Shown: positions 1 through 11,485 of the stretch, piece after piece
How the letters are laid out: the number at the start of each line of letters is the position of its first letter
How positions within the stretch are numbered: the stretch's first letter is position 1
From: Sisyra terminalis
Lineage: Eukaryota; Arthropoda; Insecta; Neuroptera; Sisyridae
Direction of reading: 5' to 3'
Length of the DNA: 64,000 nt
NCBI GenBank assembly: GCA_958496175.1
Contig: OY292274.1
Coordinates: 12,359,689 to 12,423,688 of the forward strand
Notes under the pieces: model-generated
The model's input: only the letters and a program-made list of their open reading frames with translations
Database searches by the model: none
Told to the model about the DNA's origin: nothing
Position numbers and translations under genes: made by a program

Positions 1-1144
1 TTCAAGGAATACGAATGAGTGAATATTCCTTTACACACGTTTATATTTCTTTTTTGAAGAAGACAAAAACAATGGGGAAAAGTAAATAAATGTTGAATTG
101 AAAAAAAGAATTGAGAGATTTATGAAAAACGGGGTTCATTTGGCACAGCGACCGATGCCGTCGATTTTCTTGACTGCAGCAAAACACCATCGAGGATTTT
201 TTTTTTTTAAATTACGACCGCACATTGTTGAGAATTTAGGAGCAAGTGTTTGCGATTCCACGCCCCGAGCTTGGTTTTATGTCGTTTTATATGTTTGCAA
301 TGTTGTTGTTGGTTTCTATGATACTTTGATGTTCGATATGATAGTAACTGAAAGAATGGTAAACGGGTGGTGAGACGATCTCGCAAGTCTCACTTGCGTA
401 ATATTTATCGTTTATTTGTCGATTGAAAAGTTGCTTAATGTACCACCTAGAAACGTTGAAATCGACAAGTGTGAGGAAAGCTAAAAGCGACCCCGACGAA
501 CAAATGGCGTTGGTTTTGGCTCATTTATATTTAGTGCGCGAGATGATGAAGTTTAAAATGTTCGAGTATAGATAGAAACACATATGTAAGAAACATGACG
601 CAATAAAGATAAGTGCTTTCGAGGGACAAAACAGACACAAACACTGTCAACTCGTCAAAATAAACCAATGAAATGTTTCACTCAACCCGACAACGTCTAC
701 GATTGAAACTTTATTGCTTTCACTTACTCCCTTTAAAACTACGCACTTTTTCACTCATAAATCTACCCATTATTACTTATTACTCATTTTTTCACGCAAA
801 AAACTTGCTTACTGAAACACCTTAAAGCGTGAATTGTATAAATGTAGGGTTCATTTGAACAAAACAAAAAGCTTATTTTTTTGTACAAATGAACAGTCAA
901 ATTATTTAGAAATAAAGCGAAAAAAATTGAATTTATTGTGTTTTAATGCTTCCTTGCCATAAAGCTAGAAATTAAAAAAATAAAATTCCAATTCATAATA
1001 AAGGTTTCATGAAATTGATGAAGCTTTAGTATTTACAATACTGGAAATTTCCTGGAAATTATTATAACGGTTATTATTCAATTGAAAAACAAAACTTTGA
1101 ATTTTTTAATTACATTATAATATACTATAAAAAGCAATTATATG
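1..1144. other. Unannotated AT-rich DNA
   Basis: There is one 91-codon open frame at 98-373 on the + strand, but it resembles no family I know and has no splice or promoter context. The first 700 bases are slightly less AT-rich than the rest, so a conserved non-coding or exon remnant is possible. I see nothing else I can support. Confidence 0.3.
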
Positions 1145-2137
1145 TAAGGTAGACTCGCCAATTAATGTCCCCTTTTTGAAAAATAAAAATTTTGAAAAAA
1201 ATGTTGCGATTAAAGGAATAAATATAACGTCAAAGTTTAGTTATAACATTTCTTTATTATTTTAAATAAAAAAAAAATCTGTTAAATTCTTTATTATTTA
1301 TGCAAAAATATTCTTTACAAAAGACATTCTGAAAATATTTTTTTGGATTCCTATTTACGTCCCGGGGACGATATTGAGATCACAATAATCAGGACATACA
1401 TAAACATAGACTATATTTTTAACAACATATAATTATTGCATAATCATAATAATAACAATTTCTAATCAGACTTATTAATCATTGATGTACCTATAGTTTA
1501 AACTTTAAGTAATTTTAATTCTCTAAGCAAATTGAACAGATAAAGTTAGGCCCTGTATTTTCAACACAATCCTCATGCATCCATTGGAAAAATTTTGTGC
1601 ATCCTATCCACTTTTCTCCCATTTTATCATGGTACTGATCCCTGTTTCGTCCATACTAAATATTTTATTGAAAAAATGATTGTTGAAAAAATACAACTGC
1701 CAAATAACAAAGTAATCTCAATATCATCCCGGGGGCGATATTAGGCTTATGTAAGGGGACGATATTAGGAATTTGCCAGTTGTGTTGACAACATGTATTC
1801 AACCAAAAACGCATGTCATAACCTAAATGAAAATATTATCGATTTAATTTTAAGCGATAACATCAAATTTTGGCTAAATTTCGTTTAAATAATTCAAGAA
1901 CATCACCATTTAAACCTTATCGATAGTATTTCAGTCAAAAACTTACCTTGACAAGTTTTTTATTTTTTTAAATATCTTGACACAGACCCAACATTTCACC
2001 GCTAAACATTTGAAATGGTTGTCTGACTTAACTGACTTTAAATTCAAATTATAAAAACTAGGTGGCGTTATTTAGGAAAAAAGATACCCAAGGGGGCGAA
2101 ATTAAGCTTGGGGACGAAATTTGGTGACTATACCTTA
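1145..2137. mobile_element. TIR-bounded DNA element (MITE-like), about 1 kb
   Basis: The two ends are imperfect inverted repeats. The left end reads AAGGTA, six variable bases, CCAA, then a GTCCCC block; the reverse complement of the right end (2110-2137) has the same AAGGTA / CCAA / GTCCCC landmarks. A short word, GGGGACGATATT or a close variant, recurs inside at about 1367, 1726, 1756, 2093 and 2110, like the subterminal repeats to which transposases bind. There is no coding capacity, so the element would be non-autonomous. The target duplication is unclear and I cannot assign a superfamily. Confidence 0.45.
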
Positions 2138-2416
2138 TTTAAAAATTTACGACTCTAGAGAACAAATATTCAATTCTAGGTAATAGAAAATTGATAGATA
2201 AACATAGTAATTTGTTTTATTGTTAAAATTCACATTTATGCTTCTGTGGTTAGGTAAAAATGAAAGAAATTAAAGTACAAATGTGCAAAATAAGTTTTAA
2301 ACTTGGGTATTAACGTAAGCTCCTCATAATTTAGTAATTAAATATTCTTAAAATAATATTGGTGAAAAAAAGATTTAATTTTCAGGAATAATTTAACCAA
2401 TCACTAATGATTTTTA

Positions 2417-3710
2417 TCTATACTAATATATAAAATTCTTACGTCTGTCTGTACATTTCGATTTTGAACCAAATTTTTGGGTAAATATTTGTGCCAAGAG
2501 GCCCTTATTTCATATTTAACATTTTAAAATTTTTTTTCTGTCTGTCTGTGTGTCCTGAATTAACTAAAGAATGGAACAACCGATTTTAATGAAATTTGGT
2601 ATTAAGATACAATACAATTACCCACTCACATTAGGCTATTTTTAATTCCTTATAAATAATAAGGGAAGGTATTCCCTAGGAGTGAAATATGCAATTTGGA
2701 AAGTGTTTTTCTTATTCAACACAGATATATAATAAGAAAGGGTTTTTTAATAATTCCTCCTCTAAAAGAATGAAAAATGGTTGCAAAGTTTGTACGGCAT
2801 AACGTCTAAAAAACAATTTCAAATTTCATAGTCACAATATCGTTATAAACGAAACGTTGGTTTAATATTGGAAATAGAAACTTTGGATCTGCTTAAAAAT
2901 TTTAACTGATAAATATATCTGAAAAATGTTAAGTTAAGTTTATAAGTGAGCATTTAGTTTTTTGACTTTCACATATTCAAACCTTAAAATCCGAAATACG
3001 TATTCACAAATAAATACATAAATGATCGCATATTGAGTAGCGAGAAATTCGGCGAAAACTAAAAGAAAATGATTTAATTATATAGTTGAAATTCAGATAT
3101 TTTAATAACAAGTGCATAGATACACAATGGTTATACTTGATTATGGAGGAACTGGATTTCGTACAATTGAACAAATTTTAATTTCGTGGTAGTTTTGTAC
3201 ATCGCAATAGTATAATAGTTTTGAGAAAAAGGTTCATTCTGGTTGTCGAGATAATGCAGTGGGATTTCAATTAATATTCTAAATCTAAACCCTTTACTTC
3301 TGTTATTTTGACGCAAGTGTTTCGATAAGTTTTTACTGTTTTAATTCATAATTAACCGACTTTACTGAACTTGACTTTTTTATGTATAAATACTGATTAA
3401 TTTATGGATTATTTGGTTCACGGTAGGTATACTTACCGTAGGTATACGCAATAGAACTTACTCTTTTTAGATATTTATAAATATTTTTTGAAAGTTAATT
3501 GATGATTATATACAACTATTTTATTCTAAGCAGCAGTTTATTTAATGTGTCTTTTTAAAGTTGACAAAATAATGTTTTTTGAGTATAATTATGTTTTTCA
3601 TAAAAGTAATAATAGAAATAAAAATTTCATACACCTCTACAAATAGCAAATCTAAAAAGAAAATATAATCTACACCTACGTTATGCAAACGAAGTCGCGG
3701 GGATCGGCTT
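2417..3710 (+). mobile_element. Non-autonomous Helitron, internally deleted copy (H1)
   Basis: The 5' end is A|TCTATACTAATATATAAA at 2416-2434, the same terminus as the other copies here. The 3' end near 3672-3710 carries the family's CTACG / GAAGTCGCGGGGATCGGCTT tail, where the intact 3' end would be CTAG. The copy is about 1.3 kb against 2.2-2.3 kb for full copies, having lost the central part including the tRNA-like segment. It retains the internal hairpin word GGTAGGTATAC near 3422-3452. There is no Rep/helicase coding. Helitron structural rules (5' TC, 3' hairpin plus CTRR, insertion at AT) are established knowledge. Confidence 0.7.
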
Positions 3711-3875
3711 ATTCCTAATATCTCCGGCGCCACGATTTAAGAACGGATTATGGTAGAAGAAGCCTAAATAAATCGAAAATTAAGAATACCAATTTGCGAG
3801 TTTTCGCTTCGTTTTCCTAGAAAATAGGTTTTTAGTAGAAAAATTACAATGTTATTTCTTATGGGAAATCAATTT
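3711..3875 (+). repeat. Dispersed repeat, inverted partner of 9500-9668
   Basis: The segment beginning TCCTAATATCTCCGGCGCC and running through TTTGCGAGTTTTCGCTTCG is found as a close reverse-complement copy at about 9500-9668. It directly abuts the 3' end of the Helitron-like tail. The two copies lie on either side of the satellite array. No coding is seen. Confidence 0.7.
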
Positions 3876-4569
3876 GTATAAATCCGCCAACGGCCTACTT
3901 CAACGGATAACGATATTTTCAACGCAAAGGTTTTTGTTGCGGTCCTTATTTTAGGCATGTAGATTGAGTTAATTCCATATTTCATTTAAATTATTCGATC
4001 AAGAATCAAGGTACCTTGCAATCAATGTTACTAAGTAAAATGGGCAGCTGTTGTCACAACAATTTTACAGCAGGGATATTTTAGGAAATATTCAACATTT
4101 TATAATGGTCGAGTTTTAGCGAAAATAAAGTACAAATCGAATTTGAAAATTGATTTCAAAAGTCTAACAGGCATTTAATTTTAAAAATTGTAAAACGACA
4201 GATATTGGAAATGTTTCATAAAATGTTTCTAAATTCATTTCCAATTTTTTTTTCGTAAGTTTCTACAATTAAATTTTTAAACTAATGTATATAAAATTTA
4301 GGCTACCTTACCAATAAATGAAGCTCAATTTTGTCAAATCACAAATTATCACACTAAAAACACGACTGATGAGGTTGAACTATTTTACAAGAATGAAGAA
4401 AGACAAAATTTATTTAATAAAAATTAAAAGAATAGCCTACTAAAATTTAACAGTATAAGAAATTATATTTTCTTGGAACGGGTAACTCTGATCCATTCAG
4501 AACCACTTATGAAAATAACATTACCAAATTTAAGATCAGTTTTCCATAAAATGTCTCCCTACATTAGCA
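3876..4569. other. Unannotated AT-rich DNA
   Basis: No open frame, repeat boundary or RNA signal I can support between the dispersed repeat and the first recognisable satellite-like motif. Confidence 0.3.
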
Positions 4570-5094
4570 TTTTAGTATTTTAATTTTAAATCGTTAATCC
4601 CTCTCAGGATATTATTTTTGACTATTTCCTCAAAATAAGTCTCACCGGGAAAGAATTATAGTAAACTTGAAATTCTTGTTCAAGTTAACTAAGACGAAAT
4701 CATTTCAAGTATCAACAAATATATGCGTTTATAACTTTCATTTTTAATTCGCTAATCTCTCTCGGGATATTATTAAATCTTATTACCTATCACCTTCGAG
4801 CTATGAACATTATATGCACTGACCAGTAAAGGTTTTGCATTCTTTATTTATTAAACTATCCCAGATATTTGAATTGGATAATAAATAAAAATAAACAAAT
4901 TATTTTAAGTAACACTTAATATACGCATCAATATTTTTCCACATTTTTAATTTGCCAATCTCTCACGGTTTAAAATTTCATAAAATTAATTATTTAAATT
5001 AAGAAACACCTAAAATACGCATCTATACTTTTCTTCATATTAAATTCGCTAGTCGCTCTCACATTATTATTAGTTTCAATTACCAACTATATCT
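4570..5094. repeat. Degenerate left edge of the satellite array
   Basis: Diverged versions of the satellite landmark TTCGCTAATCTATCTCGGG occur near 4584, 4747, 4950 and 5040. They are irregularly spaced and mutated compared with the core. Decay towards the edge is expected where unequal crossing-over no longer homogenises units. Confidence 0.6.
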
Positions 5095-7575
5095 CTTAAC
5101 GTTTTTCATTTGCTAATCTATCTCGGGTTATTACTTCCTACAATTTACAATGTACTGTAAGTTTAGCCTAGTCTATGCTTCTATATCATTCTACGTTTGA
5201 AATTCGCTAATCTATCTCGGGTTATTACTTCTTAAAATTCACAAGCTACTGTAACTTAAGCCTGGTATACGCTTCTATATCTTTCTACGTTTTTAATTCG
5301 CTAATCTATCTCGGGTTATTATTTCTTAATATTTTCAATTTTCTGTAAGTTTAGCCCGGTGAACCCTTCTATATCTTTCTACGTTTTAAATTCGCTAATC
5401 TATCTTGGGTTATTATTTCTTAGAATCCAAAATTTACTGAAACTTTAGCCTAGTGTACGCCTCTATATCTTTCTACGTTTTAAATTCGCTAATCTATCTC
5501 GGATTATTATTTCTTAAAATTTAAATTTACTGTAAGTTTAGCCTAGTGTACGCTTCTATATCTTTCTACGTTTTAAATTCGCTAATCTATCTCGAGTTAT
5601 TATTTTGTAAAATTCACAATTTACTGTAACTTTAGCCTAGTGTACGCATCTATATCTTTCTACGTTTTAAATTCGCTAATCCATCTCGGGTTTTTATTGT
5701 GTAAAATTCACAATCTACACTAATTTTTGTCTGGTTTACGCTTCTATATCATTCTACGTTTTTAATTCGCTAATCTATCTTGGGTTATTATTTCTTATAA
5801 TTCTCAATTTCCTGTAAGTTTAGCCTAGTGTACGCTTCTATATCTTTCTACGTTTTTAATTCGCTAATCTATCTTGGGTTATTATTTCTTATAATTCTCA
5901 ATTTCCTGTAAGTTTAGCCTAGTGTACGCTTCTATATCTTTCTACGTTTTTAATTCGCTAATCTATCTTGGGTTATTATTTCTTATAATTCTCAATTTCC
6001 TGTAAGTTTAGCCTAGTGTACGCTTCTATATCTTTCTACGTTTTAAATTCGCTAATCTATCTCGAGTTAATATTTTGTAAAATTCACAATTTACTGTAAC
6101 TTTAGCCTAGTATACGCTTCTATATCTTTCTACGTTTTAAATTCGCTAAACTATCTCGGGTTATTACTTCTTAAAATTCACAATCTACTTTAACTTAAGC
6201 CTGGTATACGCTTCTATATATTTCTACGTTTTTAATTCGCTAATCTATCTCGGATTATTATTTCTTAAAATTTAAATTTACTGTAAGTTTAGCCTAGTGT
6301 ACGCTTCTATATCTTTCTACGTTTTAAATTCGCTAATCCATCTCGGGTTTTTATTGTGTAAATTTCCCAATCTACACTAATTTTTGTCTGGTTTACGCTT
6401 CTATATCATTCTACGTTTTTAATTCGCTAATCTATCTTGGGTTATTATTTCTTATAATTCTCAATTTCCTGTAAGTTTAGCCTAGTGTACGCTTCTATAT
6501 CTTTCTACGTTTTTAATTCGCTAATCTATCTTGGGTTATTATTTCTTATAATTCTCAATTTCCTGTAAGTTTAGCCTAGTGTACGCTTCTATATCTTTCT
6601 ACGTTTTTAATTCGCTAATCTATCTTGGGTTATTATTTCTTATAATTCTCAATTTCCTGTAAGTTTAGCCTAGTGTACGCTTCTATATCTTTCTACGTTT
6701 TTAATTCGCTAATCTATCTTGGGTTATTATTTCTTATAATTCTCAATTTCCTGTAAGTTTAGCCTAGTGTACGCTTCTATATCTTTCTACGTTTTAAATT
6801 CGCTAATCTATCTCGAGTTAATATTTTGTAAAATTCACAATTTACTGTAACTTTAGCCTAGTATACGCTTCTATATCTTTCTACGTTTTAAATTCGCTAA
6901 ACTATCTCGGGTTATTACTTCTTAAAATTCACAATCTACTTTAACTTAAGCCTGGTATACGCTTCTATATATTTCTACGTTTTTAATTCGCTAATCTATC
7001 TCGGATTATTATTTCTTAAAATTTAAATTTACTGTAAGTTTAGCCTAGTGTACGCTTCTATATCTTTCTACGTTTTAAATTCGCTAATCCATCTCGGGTT
7101 TTTATTGTGTAAATTTCCCAATCTACACTAATTTTTGTCTGGTTTACGCTTCTATATCATTCTACGTTTTTAATTCGCTAATCTATCTTGGGTTATTATT
7201 TCTTATAATTCTCAATTTCCTGTAAGTTTAGCCTAGTGTACGCTTCTATATCTTTCTACGTTTTAAATTCGCTTATCTATCTCGGGTTATTATGTTGTAA
7301 AATTCACAATTTACTGAAACTTTAGCCTGGTGTACGCTTCTATATCTTTCAACGTTTTTAAGTCGCTAATCTATCTCGGGTTATTATTTCTTATAATTTA
7401 CAATTTACTGTAAGTTTAGCTTGGCGTACCCATGTATATCTTTCTACGTTTTTAATTCGTTAATCTATCTCGGGTTATTATTCCTTAAAATTCACAATTT
7501 ACTGCAAGTTTAACCTGGTGTACGTATCTATATTTTTCTTCATTTTTAATTCGCTAGTCTCTCTCGTGTTATTAT
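5095..7575 (+). repeat. 94-bp tandem satellite with higher-order repeat
   Basis: About 26 head-to-tail units have a period of 94 bp, measured for example from CTACG at 5848 to CTACG at 5942. Each unit has TTCTACGTTTT, then TTCGCTAATCTATC, a GGGTTATTATTTCTTA block and GTAAGTTTAGCCTAGTGTA. Distinct unit variants (CTTGGG, CTCGAG, CTCGGATT, CCATCTCGGG with TTTTTATTGTG) recur in a fixed order. The rare TTGTGTAAA variant sits at 5699, 6356 and 7107, giving higher-order units of 657 and 751 bp (7 and 8 monomers). They differ in having three versus four copies of the CTTGGG monomer. No coding is present. Confidence 0.95.
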
Positions 7576-7990
7576 TTATTTTAGTCGTCCGTCCTTATCG
7601 AACTATCAATACTACTAATCACTGTCTCACCTGTGAGTAGATTAACAATTTATGTTTATAAGCGAGTGTCGTAGATACTCAATAAGGGTTTAATTTTCGT
7701 TGTTGGATCACTTATTTAAATTAGCATATTACTTTTTGTAACACCAAGTTTACACATTTTTTTTTATTATAAATTCGCTAAAGCCTCTCAGGATATTATT
7801 ATTAGTAATCATCTGCTCTCTTTGAAGTACAATACTTCTAATTATCGTGTCCAATGTGTATATATGATCCCTTGTAAATGTTTATAATCGAGTGTTGTAG
7901 GTATTTTATTTGGGTTTTGACTTTTTTATTCATTATTCGGTTTTAAATTTTCAAAAATATTATTGTGACAATTTTTCTTTACGTATGTTT
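7576..7990 (+). repeat. Degenerate right edge of the satellite, long-period units
   Basis: The landmark recurs near 7547 and 7768, 221 bp apart. The intervening stretches share words such as CTATCAATACT versus ACAATACTTCTAATTATCGTG, and GTTTATAAGCGAGTGTCGTAG versus GTTTATAATCGAGTGTTGTAG. This looks like two copies of a longer, older variant unit at the edge of the array. Confidence 0.55.
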
Positions 7991-9499
7991 TAGGCTTTCT
8001 TTAAATTACATTTGATAAAGTATTTGATTTCTTGGTTTCCAACACTTCTTCGAAATTATTTGTTGAATTTTAATTTGAAAAAGCCCTGATTTTTGATGAA
8101 AGAATCTTAAAAAATAGAAATATAATATTTAAATTTATATTCATTCATTTCCCAAACGTTAAACACAAACCAATATTTTCATTTAATTTCGAAACATACA
8201 CTTCGCAATATCCTTGCACCAACTACATTTTATACAAATTTGGCAGTCACATTATATTTGAATAACTTCGAGAATTAGTTGAATTATTTTCTTTCAAATG
8301 GTACGGATGAATTTCAAATTTTTGTTCGTTTCTAGAAGAAAATTGTAAATTAGGTAGAGTAAGAAATGTTTTCTATAAATTTACATCTTTTTGTAACTGA
8401 TTCAACTTACGGGTTTAAAATTTATGAAGTCCACCAAATTTAATAGTTCACATTAGCGTTTATTACGCAGTTCCCTCGATTTTTTTTCTTGTATTTGAAG
8501 TATTAAAACAGTCAACTTTAATGAAATGTTTTGGATAAAAACACGTTATTTTTGAATTTGAAAGTTTTACTTTGCCTTTACATTTACACAATATCACTCA
8601 TGAAGTTCCATAAATGCAAATATAATTGATTTTTTTGTTGGTCACATATCCCACTACTGATGTTTTAATTTTCGATTCTTGTCGGTTTCAAAGAATTTTT
8701 CAAATTTTAATTGTTTGGAATATAAACATTGTGAAAATGGGTTTCATAATGATCATTGACGTGAGTTTTCACCAGAAAATTGAGACGTAAGCCTGGCGAG
8801 ACTTTTATACCAATTTTCAAGCATATGTTTTAAATACCGAATTAAACTGTAGATAGTTTTTACAGAATTTACAAATTTTCGCTTTTTACTTCTCGTTTTG
8901 AGTCTTTTTAGCCGTTTCAAAGTTCACAATAACTAAATCTCTCCAAGCAAAACATAACCTCCCTCCGTAATGCACATAAATTCAAATTTCATTGTTTCCG
9001 CAAATATTTTCATTGAGTGTGAAAATTTAAAGTAATACATTCAAACATATTTCGGAAAATGAAGTCGCAGCAATAATAATACTACTATTTTTTGAATGAT
9101 ATTATTGATGAAACGATTGTTATAACGGGTTTTCAATCATTTTTATTTTGAGTCAATCCAAAGACTATAATTATAATAGAATTTTTTTTTCATTCATTGT
9201 AAAGTTTAAACAATGATGAAGGGGAAATGAAATTAACCTGCATACGTTTTTAACCAAAAATCACTAATGAAGTAGGCATTCTTATCTCTTATAATTTTCA
9301 AATTTTGTTAATTTTTTAAGATGTTTCCAGATGTTTTAATTGAATTAAATATGGTCGAAGTGATTTAGTTAAAGAGCATATTTCCTTGGCCTACTAGGAT
9401 TGTTATATTTAAAGCCAGTTGTAGCCAATCACAGCGCTTTTCATGAACGCTTTTTATAATGTATAAATTACGCAAAGTTTCATCGATTGGTCAAACTCA
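7991..9499. other. Unannotated AT-rich DNA
   Basis: No supported gene or structured RNA. The short open frame near 9459-9641 is a shadow of the dispersed repeat that follows. Confidence 0.3.
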
Positions 9500-9668
9500 A
9501 AATTATTTTTTTCCCATAAGAAATAACATTGTAATTTTTCTGCTAAAAACTTATTTTCCAAGAAAACGAAGCGAAAACTCGCAAATTGGTATTCTTAATT
9601 TTCGATTTGTTTTTGCTTCTTCTATCATAATCCGTTCTTAAATCGCGGCGCCGGAGATATTAGGAACT
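9500..9668 (-). repeat. Dispersed repeat, inverted partner of 3711-3875
   Basis: The reverse complement matches 3711-3875 over about 165 bp, including GATATTAGGA / GGCGCCGGAGATATT and CGAAGCGAAAACTCGCAAA. It is followed by CCCCCGGGGATCAGCTTG, which resembles the 3' tip of the Helitron family but on the opposite side of the repeat compared with the other copy. Confidence 0.7.
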
Positions 9669-11240
9669 CCCCCGGGGATCAGCTTGTTATGTAAGAAAAA
9701 TGACTAGTAAATAACTAAATCGTGTAAAAACTTCCGTTTGAAAAAATCAGTCTAGAAAATCTCAAAACTCGGTAAATACTTATTTCTGCAGTGAAATAAA
9801 AAATAGGGATGAGTTTTGAAATTCCATAAATTGTCCGAATAGTACCAACTGAAATATCTCATCAAAATGTAAGAATTGTGAAATGAATATAAAGAAGATG
9901 GATTATAATAAATAAATTTTGAAGGTAAATGTTAAGATAGGGATTGTATTGTATTATGTATGAAGTTGAATAGCCAAGTGGATGTCATACGGAGAGGATT
10001 CAATGATCGCTATCGATGTCGGTGGGTACCTTGAAGAAATATGAAGCGCTTTAGTTTGAAACGATCAATGGCTTTGTCGAAGGACGAGAAGACAAGACAC
10101 GGCGGCCTGCTGAGTTCAGTGTTCTTGGAATAAGTGGCGTTGTTTAAGGACAACGGGATAGTATGATGTCCACAACGCCAACCACCTCCCCCCAAAAGCT
10201 CTCAGCTTCGAGAATAATGTCGTCTGTCAATTGCAGGATACGGTTGAGCACTCGTAGACAAACGACCTGATGATAACGACCACTCTAGCCAATGTCTTTC
10301 TTCTTCCCTTCAACAACTTTTTTATAACTATATGCACTCTCAACTCACTCTATTATCAATTTTATTGTGCGCCATAATTATGTCAAAATGTAGCTGAGAC
10401 ATAAATGTGGATTACTTCACAACCGCCCCAATAAATCTACGATTCGTCGCTGAAGAAAATGTTAAATTACTTTTCTCCGTGACGATTGAAGATCAGTTTT
10501 GAAAAATACGCTTAGATTTCCCATCCAAGATTCGACATCTGTCCAAATTATTTGAGCAAGAAACAAATTTTATCAAGCAAAATTGACTCAAGAAAAATGT
10601 TTAATTTTAAAAACTGACATTGTAAAATTTATATGCAAACATACATTTCCTCGCTCTTATAAAGCGATATATTGTATAGTCAATGGTGAAGATACTGAAA
10701 TGGTCTTTCTCTTCGCTCTAACTTTTCATAAAAGTTTTAACAAGTTCAGGTTTAGAAACTCAATTAACTCAAGATCGTGTACTTGTAGTGTTAAGCAAAT
10801 TGATGGAAACAGCTTTCCTAAACTAGATTTATTTGCAAGTTTATAAAAAAATTTAATCTTACCATAACAATTCTCATTTTCAAAACAACTATTGCAGTAC
10901 ATTTTTAGTTTGCATGTGATTTCATTGACTGTTGAGAGAACCAATTCAAATAGTTTATTATACAAATATTTGATTTAAATTACGAATCGAAGACATATAA
11001 AATAAAAGCTAAGGTTATTTTGACTAAATTATATAATATTTTGTGCAACTTTTTGTACCATTTCGGTGTCAATTTCATTTTTAAATAATTTGCTTTTCAA
11101 AACAAAGAGTAAATAAAGGGTAAAAAAGGAAATTTTTTGCCAAAAATTAGAATAAAGATACCTGGAACTGAAAAGCAAAATATAAAATAATCTTTTTGAT
11201 TTAATTGTTAAAGTAATTTAAATATATGCAATTGTACATA
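9669..11240. other. Unannotated DNA with a moderately GC-rich patch
   Basis: A patch at about 9990-10310 is clearly richer in G+C than its surroundings. It could be an exon remnant, a promoter or a conserved element, but no frame is convincingly coding. Open frames at 10583-10965 overlap on opposite strands and look accidental. Confidence 0.25.
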
Positions 11241-11485
11241 GCAGATGATAAAATTCAAATCTCAGCATTATTTTTTTAAATAAGACGACAATTCAGGTTG
11301 TTTAAGATCGGTTTTTTTATTTAATATTTTTATTATTCAATTATCTACGTTTCGTTACGTATCGTAACTTCATCAGGATTCTTGATTCTTGATTATTTTT
11401 AAAAAAAAAATTATATATGAATAATAAAAATATTAAAGAAAAAAAAAACGATTTTAAACAACCTGAATTGTCGTCTTATTTAAAA
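11241..11485 (-). mobile_element. PLE tail fragment with hammerhead ribozyme and inverted ends
   Basis: A short retroelement fragment. Its plus-strand left end, AGATGATAAAATTC, is shared with the element at 54370-54555. An inverted repeat built on GACGACAATTCAGGTTGTTTA pairs 11284-11310 with 11456-11478, making a hairpin-like unit. The minus strand carries a hammerhead motif at 11337-11385. Penelope-like elements are known to carry hammerhead motifs in their terminal repeats. The closest internal relative is the 54.4-kb copy, so this is probably a 5'-truncated, partly inverted PLE tail. Confidence 0.65.
11337..11385 (-). ncRNA. Hammerhead ribozyme, type I (PLE-associated), candidate active
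   Basis: Read on the minus strand, the order is stem I strand, CTGATGA core (11370-11376), one unpaired A, stem II GTTAC/GTAAC with a GATAC loop, GAAA (11350-11353), CGTA, then the second stem I strand. Stem I is ATC/GAT, a 2x2 internal loop (GA/AA), then TCAA/TTGA, all perfectly complementary. Cleavage would follow the GTA triplet at 11347-11349 plus 11346. Stem III is minimal, but ACGT is self-complementary, as in PLE hammerheads thought to work as dimers. The extra unpaired A after the core is a non-standard point. Confidence 0.72.

Noticed and set aside
4570..7990. CRISPR-like array
   Set aside because: There are no unique spacers between repeats; whole 94-bp units repeat head to tail, which is a eukaryotic satellite.
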